Assembly: GCF_020080835.1 (NCBI RefSeq)
Contig: NC_058164.1
Location: forward strand, 1,178,001-1,242,000
DNA length: 64,000 nt
DNA from: Cotesia glomerata
Taxonomy: Eukaryota; Arthropoda; Insecta; Hymenoptera; Braconidae
Reading direction: 5' to 3'
Shown here: positions 47,201 through 59,800 of the stretch, one piece after another
Layout of the letters: each line of letters starts with the position of its first letter
Position numbering within the stretch: position 1 is the first letter of the stretch
Made by a program: the position numbers and the translations under genes
The notes under the pieces: generated by a model
Seen by the model: the letters and a program-made list of their open reading frames with translations, nothing else
Databases searched by the model: none
Told to the model about the DNA's origin: nothing

Positions 47201-48893
47201 GCAATTATACCATAGTTTATTATACTTTCAAACAAAGTGTGGTATATTATTTTTAGTTTTTAATCAAGAGTCCATTTTAATTTATGAAATAAAAAAAAAG
47301 AAAAATTTAGTTTTTTTAATAAGGTCTGTGACGTGACTATTCCATCTTGCATGACAGTCAAAGATTACCCCTAGGTATTTACAACTGTTAACTCTTTTGA
47401 TTTTTTTATTGTAAATTGATAACTCAAAAACAGCAGGAATGCTATTACTATTGCAACCAAATGTTATGTATGTTGTTTTATCAACGTTTAGAGATAAGTA
47501 ATTGTAATATAATATATAAATATATCAAAAATGCATGTGGATACTCAAGTGAAAGGTCTCGATGAGTGTAATGTTGGGGTGAGCTTATATCTTTAAAAAT
47601 GTCAATAGTTCACAAGATACAAGGTCATTTCTTACTTATGTATCTAGAGATAGAGCATTTTCAAATGCAGCCTAAATACTTATGATAAATTGACTATTGG
47701 TGAGAATGATATGAAACCTTGAAAAGGCACAACTCCAGGTCAAGACTTTTCTAAAGATACTAAATTATACCATAAAAACCCATTTTATCATAAAAATACA
47801 TTGACCATAAAATTTTGCTTATTCTCTTAATAATTCTCTTAATATAGATTAAATTCTAACAAAATAATGCTTTTTTTCCTTTCTTTCGCTTAAAACTAAA
47901 ATTTACTTGATGTAAACCTAATGTATAAATCTGATTGGTGCTTGAATAAATAAATAAATATATAAATATATTACATAATAACGATTATAGTAATTGAATT
48001 AATAAAACTTACGTTTTGCCCATAATTTGATAGCACGAAGTGCTAATCTGAAGTTTTCTATGTTCGGAACTAGTCGCAGAATTTCATCTGTAACACGACA
48101 ACCGTTAAGACTTCTTACACATTTCTGGTCTAAATTCTTCAATAACATATCATCCCTCAAATCCTGTAAAAAAATTATACAATTAATAAATATTTATTTA
48201 ATACTCTAAATAAATTTAAACTTGCCAATGACTCAAGAATTTTTTTGACATTTAAAAATAAAATTCTAATAATTAAGTAAAAATATTTATTAAATAAAAA
48301 AAAATATTTACCATAGTATCTGGTATTTCTTTGAGCGCCAATTTAGCAAACAACATATCGATTTCGATGCCATCAAAGTTCATTTTAATAACTGGTACAA
48401 AAGCTTCTTCTACAGCTCTTAAATCAGTAACTTCCTTCTGTTGTTTAAGTAAGTCAAAAAATGAGGTAAAGTAATCTGATCTATAAATATGACGTGGTAC
48501 AACACACAGCGCATCGATATCAGCACCTTTATGGTGTACACCTAATCTATAAGACCCAAAAGTGTAAATTTTACCACCAACATTTTCAGCAATATTTGGC
48601 GGCATATTTCTAGCAACACTCGTCTCTTTGATCCATTGTTTAACCAGTGCGTTTAATTTACTCAATATTTCCATTCGATGGTGCAGCTCTTCATCGGATT
48701 CGAATACATTGTAAGGTTTAAGAGCTTCTCTTAATTCATTAGTTCGCGCTAAATCACTTGGTTTAGGTTCAGCGACACTTATAGCTGATGTCATTCCAAG
48801 TGACCGCGAATTTGGCGACGTATTTGACGTAGCTGCTGTCGTGCTTGTGACTGTGTTGTTTGAAACATTATTATTTCCTTGCGTCGACCACAT
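44258..48893 (-). CDS. hrg: Nuclear poly(A) polymerase
   Basis: Nine exons: 48312-48893, 48013-48163, 45930-46141, 45565-45862, 45025-45201, 44824-44945, 44603-44755, 44413-44508, 44258-44347; 626 residues, all phases consistent. The N-terminal nucleotidyltransferase domain has Gly113-Ser114 (TFGSYRLGVHHKGADIDALC) and the metal-binding Asp125, Asp127 and, in GIEIDMLFA, Asp179. The central domain includes RHGIYSNVLGYLGGVSWAMLVAR and WPQPVLLKQ; the RNA-binding domain includes PIITPAYPQQNSTFNVS and FFCKYKHYIVLLA. The tail is basic (KKRRSDPNADSEGKKRRIVDG), a bipartite nuclear signal, then Ser/Thr-rich. The enzyme adds the poly(A) tail after pre-mRNA cleavage; the Drosophila gene is hiiragi. Transposon insertions enlarge the exon 2-3 intron to 1.9 kb. 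Confidence 0.95.
45241..45486. mobile_element. MITE family B, copy 2
   Basis: 246 bases, ends CGACGGTTTAATTAGCAATT and GCTAATTAGAACGTCG, flanked by ATAT on each side. Same order of motifs throughout as the copy at 29809-30061 (TAGAGGGTGATTTTT, TGGAAGATTCTCTAAAATGG). Lies in a poly(A) polymerase intron. Confidence 0.8.
46239..47835 (+). mobile_element. Palindromic element, family P, copy 2, split by a LINE
   Basis: Left half 46239 to about 46557 (ACTTTGCAGTCACTATGTGAC start, with a repeated arm segment near 46470-46550) and right half from about 47516 to 47835 (CATGTGGATACTCAAGTGAAAGG onwards). The two halves resume exactly the palindrome of the other copies, so the intervening about 960 bases were inserted later, in the TA-rich loop. 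Confidence 0.7.
46558..47515 (-). mobile_element. Non-LTR retrotransposon fragment, reverse transcriptase C-terminal part (decayed)
   Basis: Read on the minus strand, pieces of a LINE reverse transcriptase are recognisable: an NVDKTTYITFG segment, then NSCKYLGVIFDCHARWNSHV (47330-47400) and YGIIAWGGCYKNVLTKLASIQNK (about 47140-47220). The frame contains stop codons, so it is dead. The 3' end is a GGCAATAAATAATAATAATA-type tail at the low-coordinate side, as in LINEs ending in TAA/AAT repeats. 5' truncated. Confidence 0.75.
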
Positions 48894-50498
48894 TTTTTAT
48901 TATGCTGAATATTTGTTTATTGAAGTACTAACGATCTAACCTACAAAAAAAAAATACATCAATAATTTTTTAAATAATTATTTAAAAATTGTTGTACTCA
49001 CAACTATAATAATAATACCAGTGATAATAAAATAAATAAATAAATGAATAAGACAACAATACGTCAGTTAATAAAAAATATTCACGACATACCGAATGAG
49101 TTGAAAATATCTTGGATTTTTCATCAACCTAATAACATAATCACTGATGATCCTTTTGTTCGCGTCGTTAGGTTATACTACACAAAGGTTCTACAGGTAA
49201 ATATCTAAGTAGAGATTAATTTTGTTCCAATCCTTAATTCATAACTAACCTTATACTTTAAAAATTGAACATACATAAAAAAAAAATTATTTTAAGCCCA
49301 ATAACTAGCAAATAAGAAAATTTTTTATGTTACTGAGCGAAAAAATGGATAGAGCTAGTAAACAAATAAAAATCACAGAGTTTCGATGTTTCTATGTCTC
49401 AATCTCAATAATAAATAATAATTAAACGAAAAAAAAAAAGTGTACGCTTGGTTGAATTGTCCCGAATTTATTTGTATCTGAAAAATATACAGTGTCTTGT
49501 AAAATATTTATTTTATTTTATATCATTAGTCACCTTTGTTACTTACTTTATTATTTTACTTGTTTACTCGTTTTTTACCGCGAGGAATTTAATCTGGTGT
49601 TGAAATTCAACTGCTGACGAGTAAATTAAAAAATAAACTGTTTAAATAAATAATATTAATATTGTGCAATAGACAATAATTTTAAATTCAGACACAAAGC
49701 ACATGAAAAATAAATAATAACGATGCAACGCGTTAAACACAGCACATCACACCATCACGGTCAACTACTCTACTCAGAATAAAGTACACTTCTCAAAACA
49801 ATCTGACTCGGGTTTTTGGTAGTTCAATCAATTTTGCGCATGCGTGTCTTTCAAGGAGCCTTTACTTCACAGATTTTACGATGCGAATGACACACGGAAA
49901 ACACCGGTGACAAACTATTATCGTAAGTGAATATATAACCTTGCCGACGTACGAGTAACTTGAAAGAGGACGCTTTATGTTCATGGAGACTAGACATTGG
50001 TGGTTGAGACTATACACTTGTGTCGAGTCGGTGTTTCTACATCGGTGTATATATAGTCTCCATAGCTCATGTAATTTACTTCCGGTACTTTTTTTTTTCT
50101 TTTTCCGGTCACGTGGTCAGCCAAGTGTTTAAAAGCGGGAAATTTCGGATAATCTTAAATTACACAAAAATTAAAATTTTTTTAACCTTTAATTAATCAA
50201 TATTTAATAATTTATTATTTTGTCAGGTGATAAATTGTTTATTACTTTTTAAAAAAAGATAATTTAAAATTTAAGTTCAATGAACGAAGAGTGGGAATGA
50301 TTGTAAATTAATAATTGGCCAATGGGCTTGAACATCACTGCGCAAGCGCGAGAGCGTATTGCTAATTAATTTTTCTGGCAAGCACGTTTTCGTCTCCGCT
50401 TCTCTACACGCTTAGCCGTCAGATAAATTTCCGATAAGTTTTAATTTTTTATCAACAGTTTTTATAAATTTAAAAGTAAACTTGAGAAAAAGGAGACG
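48894..50498. promoter_or_regulatory. Divergent promoter region of poly(A) polymerase and DNAJC2
   Basis: 1.6 kb between the two start codons. The right part (49800-50450) is G+C-richer. Motifs: palindromic TGCGCATGCG at 49835-49844 and TGCGCAAGCG at 50339-50348 (both NRF-1-like), ACTTCCGGT at 50078-50086 (ETS-like), CACGTG at 50110-50115 (E-box), ATTGGCCAATGG at 50314-50325 (CCAAT in both orientations). Such motif sets are typical of TATA-less housekeeping promoters. Nothing coding. Confidence 0.6.
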
Positions 50499-53467
50499 AT
50501 GACCATGGTGGAGAATAACCAGATACATGACTGTATCATTTATAATACAATATCACGTGAGTAAAATTGATACTCTTATTACATGAGAGGTTATGTAGTT
50601 TGTTTAATTGCATCTGTGATTATTGATAGTTTCAATTATTGAAAATAATTGATAAATTAACGGCTGTAATTACTTTAGCTCTTCGGAAACATGATGTACA
50701 CGTTGCTGGGTCCGTGGTATTACATGCGATTGCACACACGCGACTAACAACTAGATTCGAGAAAAATTCTATCAACAATCAGACACCAGAATCTTCTGAT
50801 GACGAGGAGAAAGATTTCTGTAATCAAATCGAAGATGATCTAGATTATTTGAGATCTTTGGATCCAAAGGATTGGAAAAATCAAGATCATTATGCTGTTC
50901 TTGGGATTAAAAAATTCCGACATGAAGCGAGTGAAGAGCTTATCAAACAAGCATGTATGTATTTTATTATTTTCTAATTATAGCTCTGATTTAATAATTT
51001 GAATTATATAATAAGTTTATGTAGAAATTTGTCCTTATTTTTATTATGTGCAATTTTCTTCTATCTGTTTAGATATAATTTTTTTTTTAAATATTAAGTT
51101 ATCACATTAAGACATTGAAATTAGCAGACACTTGTTAATTTTTTTTCTTTAAAAATGAATTAGACCTAGAGAATTATTTAAAATAAATTAATTTATAATT
51201 TTTTAAAGCTTCAAAAGATAAAAATTTTCTTACTATAATTAATTTACTTGCAACCTTGCAGTCACTATGTGACTTGTGAACTATAAATATATAAAATTCT
51301 GCTTTATTAAATAATTACTTTTGTTAAATTGCACTGTACTTTCTTAATTATTGAAGTTTTTAAAGGTATAAGCTCATCCCGATGTTACACTCATCAAGAG
51401 CTTTTATTTGAGTACCCATATGCATTTTGATATATTTTTCATATATACATATATATAAATATATGAAAAATTGATGTGAGTACTCAAATGAAAGGTCTCG
51501 ATGAGTGTAATGTCGGGATGAGCTTATATCTTCAAAAAGGTCAATAGTTCACAAGATACACGGTCATTTCTTCATTATATATCTAGAGAGAGCATTTTCG
51601 CATACAGCCTAAATACTTATAATAAATTGACTATCGGTAAGAATGATATGAAACCTTAAAACGGCACAAGACCTTTGCAATGACACTAAATTTCTCTAAA
51701 AAAAAAAAAAAAAACCGATTTTATCATATGACTATCCTGGTAAAAAAATTTTTCTTATTCTCTTAATAATACAGATTAAGAAAAATTATAAAATAGAATA
51801 GTTAAAATAACAGGATTGATATTATTTTTTAGATAAACAAAAAATACTCAAACATCACCCGGATAAACGTAAAGCAATGGGCGAAGAAGTACGGGCAGAT
51901 GACGATTATTTTACATGTATAACTCGTGCTTGGGAGATGTTGGGAAATCCAGCTAAAAGACGTAGTTATGACAGCGCAGATCCTGATTTTGATGACAATA
52001 TTCCAGACGAAAAAGACGCAAAAAATCATTTCTTCCGTACAATGGGTCCAGCTTTTAAATTAAATGCTCGCTGGTCTGTTAAGCAACCTGTACCTCAACT
52101 TGGTGACCTAGACACTCCAAGAGACAAAGTAGAACATTTCTATTCATTCTGGTATGATTTTGACTCGTGGCGAGAGTACTCGTATCTTGATGAAGAAGAA
52201 AAAGAGTCTGGACAAGATCGTGACACAAGAAAGTGGATAGAAAAAAAGAACAAAGCTACGCGAGCGAAACGAAAGAAGGAAGAGATGTTACGAATACGCT
52301 CGTTGGTTGATATTGCTTATTCACAAGACCCACGGATCAAAAAGTTCCAGCAGGAGGATAAAGACAGAAAGACAGCGATGAAACGGGCTAAGCAGGAGGC
52401 TGCCAAAGCACGGCAACAAGAAGAAGAGAGATTGACTAGAGAAGCGGCTGAACGTGAACGGGTTGAAAGAGAAAAACGTGAGTCCGAAGAGAAAGCACGA
52501 CAGGACATTGCTAAACAAGAGCGCGAGGCTATGAAGAAAGCTTTGAGAAAGGAACGTAAAGCTTTGAGAGATATTTGTAAGTCCAAAGAATATTTTGCTG
52601 AAAATCCGACCGAGAGTATAAAACACATGGAAAATGTTGAAAAAATTTGTGAGTTATTTAAATTGAATCAATTGGAGGAAGCGACCAAGGAATTGCAGAC
52701 TGGTGGACGTGAAGCTTTTCTGAGGATTGTCGGACTGACTGAAAGTAAAATGGAAGCCGAACGTCGAGCCGGTATTTCTAATCAAGCGTCAGATTCGAAA
52801 AATGCTCTGGAGAAGCAGGTCAAGGCTCACTTAATACCATGGTCAGAGCACGATCTCCAGTTGTTAATTAAGGCTGTGAATCTCTTTCCCGCTGGTACAA
52901 ATCAACGGTGGGAGGTAGTTGCTAACTTTATTAATCAGCACTCAAATAATGGGATCACTCGCGACGCTAAAGAGGTTTTAGCTAAGGCTAAAGATCTTCA
53001 GTCGACAGATTTCAGTAAGTCGAGTTTGAAGGAGCAGGCTAATAAAAAGGCATTTGATAATTTTATTGCCGAGAAAAAAAGTAAAGATGCCATTGACGAA
53101 AGAATGCCTGCAGTCACTGAGCGATTGGATCCACCTGTTACTAATGGTACGTCGAGTGAAGCGAAGGCTCAGGAACAAAAATCTCAGCAACCGTGGACCC
53201 CGGCTGAACAGAAACTTTTGGAGCAAGCACTTAAGACTTATTCTAACGTCGCTGGTCCTGAGAGGTGGGATCATATAGCTGGATGTATCCCATCTAGGAC
53301 TAAAAAGGACTGTATGAGACGCTATAAAGTAAGTTTTTAAATTTTATAATTTTTTTTTTTTTTTTTTTTTATAAGCTTGTTTAAGGTGTAATTATTAATA
53401 TTGATAATTTTTTTAGGAACTCGTTGAACTAATTAAGGCAAAAAAAGCAGCACAAGTTACTAAATAA
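50499..53467 (+). CDS. DNAJC2: DnaJ homolog subfamily C member 2 (zuotin/MPP11)
   Basis: Four exons, 50499-50556, 50679-50954, 51833-53328, 53417-53467, give 626 residues. J domain about 75-150: DHYAVLGIKKFRHEASEE, then the HPD motif at 120-122 (KHHPDKRK). Next is the zuotin homology region (FKLNARWSVKQPVPQLGD, YSFWYDFDSWREYSYLDEEE) followed by a highly charged helix (about 240-350) that contacts the ribosome. Two SANT/Myb domains lie near residues 445-500 (PWSEHDLQLLIKAVNLFPAG) and 563-612 (PWTPAEQKLLEQALKTYSNV). With HSPA14, the protein forms the ribosome-associated complex that stimulates HSP70 on nascent chains; in the nucleus it can bind H2A ubiquitin. Length matches human (621). AATAAA at 53666-53671. 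Confidence 0.96.
50955..51832 (+). other. DNAJC2 intron 2 with MITE A fragment and family P element
   Basis: 878 bases. A family A fragment (about 51107-51230, GAAATTAGCAGACACTTGTT) is followed by a family P element (51240-51780). The J domain is split by this intron. Confidence 0.7.
51240..51780 (+). mobile_element. Palindromic element, family P, copy 3
   Basis: Starts TTACTTGCAACCTTGCAGTC, lacks the ACTGCCGTG part of other copies, then has the same arms (GGTATAAGCTCATCCCGATG and its inverse near 51510-51535) and ends with ATGACTATCCTGG ... CTCTTAATAATACAGATTA. Confidence 0.7.
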
Positions 53468-53665
53468 TGAAAAATTATCAACTAGCTTAATAAGTATTAC
53501 AAAATGACAAATTGCTCTAACGTTTATGCTTGATACTGTATGGCGTCAATAATTTAAAAACCATAATTGAATTATATCATCAAGTACATCTTTGATGATT
53601 ACGCATTTCTATGTGCGTATGTACATTGGTATGTAAAATATTAGAAATTATATTATTACCTGATA

Positions 53666-53671
53666 AATAAA
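53666..53671 (+). terminator. Polyadenylation signal of DNAJC2
   Basis: AATAAA 199 bases after the stop, followed by a T-run at 53703-53716. Confidence 0.65.
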
Positions 53672-56600
53672 GATATTTCAATTTCAAAATTATTTTGATA
53701 TCTTTTTTTTTTTTTGTTAATGATAATAATTGAAGCTAACTTTGCTTATAAGTACTTGTGAGAAGAGAATAAAATAAGTAGTATTTAGCTATCACGTGAT
53801 ACAATTAACGCAACAGCAGTGTGTACTTTAAGCAGTTGAATTTTCAACATCTAATACTTCATTTTAATTTATTTTCAATATGTAAGTAAAGTAAAATAAA
53901 CAATAAAAAATTTTATTTCTGAAAACATGGTGATAGTGATGACAAAATGTCTTCATGTAATTATTGAAAATGACTGAGTGCTTTTGCATTAGATTTGTTT
54001 CTGTTTTTTAAATTTGGTGATTTATGAAAATTTGTCAAACTGTTATATATAATAAATTTAGAACTTGAATGCAAATTTTTCCCAATGAACGTGGAAGAAA
54101 TTCTGATTCTGATTATGAAATAATAAGTAATGTAAAAGGTAAATTATATTTTTATTATATCATTTTTATTTATAAATAATTTGGATTATTTTTTTTCTTC
54201 GATATTGCCGTGTGTCGAAATTTAACACGCGTAAGATGCTCAAAACCCTTATATTTTAATTTGACACAATTTCGCTATAATAACAGCAACAATACACAAC
54301 ACCTCGTAATCATTCAACGAGCAGAATCTTATTAATTTATTTAAATTTTTTATTCTGAATTGCCATTCTTAAATTTAAATTATAATTATTTTTTATTTTA
54401 AAATACTCCTTTGATTTATTTGTGCAACGACACAATCTCGGAACTTTAAATTATCCATTTATTATTTTTTTTTTTTTTTATTAATATTTATTTATGAACT
54501 ATACTGACGATACGCCGGTTGTACAAGCGTTTATCAAATTATTAATTACCATAAATATAGTAATTTATATATTTAATATTTTTTACAGTGACAGTTACTA
54601 TTCACATACTTCTGTCATTATTTATTAATTATCAATATACATTATACATGAATCGTAGAACGAATGAAAATCGCTTTAAAAGATGTTAAAAATTTTTTAC
54701 ACAGTCGTATCAATTATTAATTATTTACAAATTCTACTGCGCGTAGTTATTATTATTTATTAGTTATTAATGTGGTCATTTAATCTTTCATCGATTACAT
54801 GCAAAACGTATCATAATTTATTAATATTTTTTTTTTTTAATGTCTCTCTTTACATTCCAAGTGCATATTTTATTATTATCATCATATTAATTAAATTTCA
54901 CTCATCAAACTAATTCAATAATTGTCATTTTTTCATTTATCTCATTTTAAAGAACACAATTTGTAACAAACTAATTAAAATTTAATATACATAACAATAT
55001 TATAAGTCCAATCAAACATGCAGTACATACACAATTAATAAATCAGTATTGTGAGATACCTGCATAAAAATTCCACGCGTAAATTTATTACCTTATTTAA
55101 TTAATAAATCGCAATAATCTATAATGTTATAAATAAAATACGTGGTCGTTTGTGTTGTCGCTTGTGTGCGTAACGTTATTAAATATGTGTGGTAAACTAA
55201 AATTAAAAAATATTTTTAAAATAATTATTTCTGTTGAATTTAAATCAGGCACTCGTTATTACAGTATGTAGAAATATTTATGGCTGTATTTTATGGGATT
55301 ATTTAAAAGTATTGTATAATTATCGTCATGTAGCATACATGATTAAATACAATTAAATTATCATTGTTTAATTAATAATTAATTTGGCATTTATTAAATA
55401 GCCAAGTCACAACAAACGAGGGAACAAAATGATCAACGTAATTATCTATAACACTCGATTAAATATAAGTACATTTATAATTACCTATCTATAAATATAT
55501 ATATTATTTATATGTATATATTATCAGATTACAAGTAAATCAGTCACAACGCGGTATTCAAGTAAATCAGTTCCGCTTAGCAAAGATTTTACTCGCCACT
55601 CCACAGCCCCTGATTGTTATTTATTTATTTATTTGTTTTGTTTTTCATTTTTTAATTGGATTTCACTTTTTTTTACTATTTCAATTCGTCATTGTAAAGT
55701 CTACGGCATGTGATCTACGAACACTACCCGTGTAAACTGTAAACTCTCTTTACAATAGTATAAAAAGACATTAGACAATATAATAATATTAATAATAATA
55801 ATAATTATAATAATAATAATAGTAATAATAATAATAGTAATTATAATAATATCATAATACAGTAAGGATAATGTCGAAAAGCGATTACGTTAAAATCGAG
55901 TGTACAATTATGATTTATATATTTTTAATATTTTAAACCCCTATCTATTATTTTGTTTACTTTTCGACTGACAATTCTCTCGATGCGCAATAATTAAATT
56001 GGCTTTTATATGCTGGATTAATAATTATTCTCAGCTATATATTTACCGATAGTTTTTGTGTGCGTTTGCTTACAATCGAAAGTACTTTGTTGGGATTGAT
56101 AAAGGTCTTGATCTGGTCCGAAATAATTTAACTATATAAGATTACTTAGGCACTTGTTATAATTATATCCAACTTTCTTTCGTTCTATCTCTTTCTTACT
56201 ATACCTTTCTCTCTTTTTTTACTCTCTATAATTTTTAAATACATTCTTTCAAATTACATTCCTCATTGTAGTTTTTACTTTTAGTAATAGTAATGGACAA
56301 TTGTAGAAGTTAATGATGACGACGGATTATTACAGTTGTGAAAAGACTAGTGTAAACAGTTTTTATAAATATTATTATTGTATATGAGTATACGCGTAAT
56401 GTATGTTTACATTATCAATTATCCTCAGTAGTATTTTTAAAAATCCACAGAATTTTGGTTATTATTAGTTTGTTTTTTTAAGATTTTTAAAAAGTTTAAG
56501 TCTAAGTCGTAATTATTAGCAATGAGAGAGTAGAGTAATTTCAATCAAATGTATAGTAAATATAACCGTGATGGCTGGTAGTTTTTATGTTTCATAGGAA

Positions 56601-56844
56601 AAAATATTAATTGAATCCTTATTAGTAAGTTGTATGACGTGTAACATTCGTCAATAGAATGCAATCCTTGTCTTATTCTTTTTCTTTTTTTTCTTCATCC
56701 ATCATATATCATTATCTTTATACAATAAGTTAACAATAATAATATAATTAATTATTATTATAACTATAATATTAATAATTTAAGAAAAAATTTTTCGTTG
56801 CCGATAATTCGAGTTGCAGCAGTCTTATAACTGGACCATTGTCG
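53672..56844. other. Long AT-rich region, probably 3' UTR of the calcium channel gene in its right part
   Basis: 3.2 kb with no supported gene. Many TTTATT (AATAAA on the minus strand) sites could end the channel transcript. (AAT)n-like tract at 55783-55850. One short plus-strand frame with a donor at 54069-54138 is noted in the findings. Confidence 0.5.
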
Positions 56845-59800
56845 CTAAGACAAAGGTGGTTGTCCTCCACGATTGTATTGCTGTTGTTGCTGCTGCTGTT
56901 GCGGTTGTTGTTGTAATTGTAAAGTTTGGGCTTGCGGTTGTTCTAGTGACGGCATTTGTTCCCGTAATTGTTCGTACACTATTTCACGTGGTCCCTGTGG
57001 CCGTGAATTCCAGTGTTGATCCATACTCTGCTGAAGTTGAAAAGTCAACGGTTGACCGCGGCGTTCTTGTAATAAAAGCTGATGAGCGGCACGATCCATC
57101 TCTTCACTTGTCATATCAAGTGCCTCTTGCATTTCTCGGGATGTGTATCTTACAAAATCTGGATCACAGTATTTACCAAGGCCTTGTTCCGCAAGTACCT
57201 TAAATATTCAATTAATATTTCATTATTTTTCAATTTAACAATTTAATTATACTAGCAACCTTGCAGTCACTATGTGACTGCCGTGAGTTGTGAACTATAA
57301 ATAAATAAAATTTTGCTTTATTAAATAATGACTTTTGTTAAATTGCAATGTACTTTCTTAAATATTGAAGTTTTTAAAGATATAAGCTCATCCCGATGTT
57401 ACACTCACCAAGAGCTTTCATTTGAGTACCCACATGCATTTTGATATATTTTTCATATATACATGTATATAATATATATAAATATATGAAAAATTGATGT
57501 GGGTACTCAAATGAAAGGTATCGATGAGTGTAATGTCGGGGTGAGCTTATATCTTTAAAAATGTCAATAATTTACAAGATATCTGTTAAATTGCACTGTA
57601 CTTTCTTAACTATTGCCGTTTTTAAAGATATAAGCTCATCCCGATGTTACACTCATCAAGAGCTTTCATTTGAGTACCCACATGAATTTTGATATATTTT
57701 TTACATATACATATATATAATATATATAAATATATGAAAAATTGATGTGGGTACTCAAATGAAAGGTCTCAATGAGTGTAATGTTAGAGTGAGCTTATAT
57801 CTTTAAAAATGTCAATAGTTCACAAGATACAAGGTCATTTCTAAATTATGTATCTAGAGATAAAGCATTTTCATTAAATTTTCACTAAATTTCACTAAAA
57901 AAATAGATTTTATCACATGACTATCCTAGACACAAAATTTTTCTTATTCTCTTAACAGTATAGATTATATAGTATTTTATAAAATGATACTGAAATTAAA
58001 AGACATCTGTTAATTTTTTCAATTTTTATAACAACTAAATTACTAAAAAAAAAAAGTTTAATAGAAAAATTCCACATCTAGAAATTAAAAAAAAAATTAC
58101 AAGTGCAAATGTATTAAAAATTTTTTTTTATAATTAATTTTTAGTAAAAATCAATAAAATTATCAAATGTCTGCTGATTTCAATTTTATTTTATAAAAGT
58201 ACAAGAATAAAATTTACTTACTCGACCAACGAGACTTTCCGCACTGCCAATTACCTCGAAGTTGGGCTTACGATCAGCAGGACTACCAGGTAAACTGTGC
58301 GATAGACGTTCAGATCCAACGCCTCCGTTGCTTTCATTGTTCCATGTAACTATTTACGTTAAAAAATAAAAATATATTAGCCAATTTGTAACAATTACCA
58401 ATGCCTCACTTTTAGTCAATTGTTAATTTTAATTAGTTTAATTATTAATTCTTAATTAACATAGCCTGAAGCTTTAGCTTTACACTTGTTAATCCACGAA
58501 GTACACTTTACAGGTACTCAAAAACTAAAATAAAACGAATTAAAAAAGTAAAACTCAACAAAACAATAAAAAAGGGTATAATAAATCAAAATGAAAAACA
58601 ATCGCGTGCGGCCAAGCTCGAGTTAGTATTATGAGCATCAAGTAAAGCTAACAGCATCATGCATCATGAATTATAAATTTATATAAATTTTTTATCTTGG
58701 ACCCATAAAATAAAAAATTTATGCTGCTTATTTTTTTTTTATATAAACATTTTTAAAATTTAATTCTCTATTCCTTATTGCCAATCGATTCTCGAATAAT
58801 CATAAGTATAGACTCGAGGTTATTCCGTCACCTCTGCCGTGGAACGAAGCCCGGTGAGTCAAACAAGACTCGCAAACTCGCCAAGGCCCGGTGAGAGCCA
58901 TAGTTTGGGTAGCAAGTCTCAAACCATTGGCAATACTTTTCTTCCTATCAACAGACAGCGCTTGACTGGTCTCTTTTCCCCCTGTATTGTCATTTTCAGC
59001 AGTCTCTTTTCGTTTGGTCGAAGATGAGGTTCTCGTGAGACCTGGGTCCTCTTCTTCAGGTACATCGATACACTTTGATCTCTTCATAGACTTTTTTCTG
59101 ATGGATCTTCTGGATCCACCGGCTGAGTCCTCCTCAAGCGACGTGTCGTCCAAAACTGTCCGGATAAGCAAGACAAACAGCACGTTCTTTTTTTTTTAAT
59201 TCAAGATAAAAGCAAAGTATCTGATATTGATATTGATATTCTATTAACATTTATTCAACTGTAAATTGAGGTTCGAGAACGGTGTATGTTTAGTGTGTTT
59301 TTTATTTATACTGTAAAGAAGTTTTGTGATGGCTTTGGAAGACTGGTCATGTTCATGTTTGTCATAAATCATAACTGTTTAATTAAAGTGTATTTGCTTT
59401 AATTTCATTTTTTTTTTAATTATTATTGAAGATGAGGCGTACCGTGCTGATGACTCCAGCCGATAATATCTACGCAGCATCCTCTAGACGCGTAGGCGTA
59501 ATAACGAGCACCGTCGTTGGAAGAGGAGCCGAAACTTGGACTGGGACTTGGACTCGGTGAGATTGTTTGACTGGTTGTGGTGGTACTAGAGTCACCCTTG
59601 GTTTCCGTTGATGTTGCAAAGCTGATGGTTGCTCCACTGCTAGGAAGATTCCTTCGCGGAGGCGGTGTCGGTGGCGTCAGCTGGTGCTCGATCCCGTCTT
59701 CGAGACTGGATACGCAGGCGGCAAAAAAAAAATAAAACGCACACGGGGACAAATACTTTAGTTATGTTAACATGTTAGGCAGTGCAGTCGGGAGTTAAGG

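Larger units (their letters stand above)
57199..58221 (-). other. Calcium channel last intron, holding family P and MITE A elements
   Basis: 1.0-kb intron whose interior is almost entirely repeats: family P copy 4 (57252-57970) and a MITE A copy (57984-58195). Confidence 0.75.

Noticed and set aside
52317..52628. Two minus-strand frames of about 100 codons in DNAJC2
   Set aside because: Antisense shadows of the charged helix (Lys/Glu/Arg codons) of DNAJC2.
56814..57203. Plus-strand frame with Val/Ala-rich start
   Set aside because: Antisense of the Gln-rich last calcium channel exon; poly-Gln codons read as Val/Ala/Leu on the other strand.
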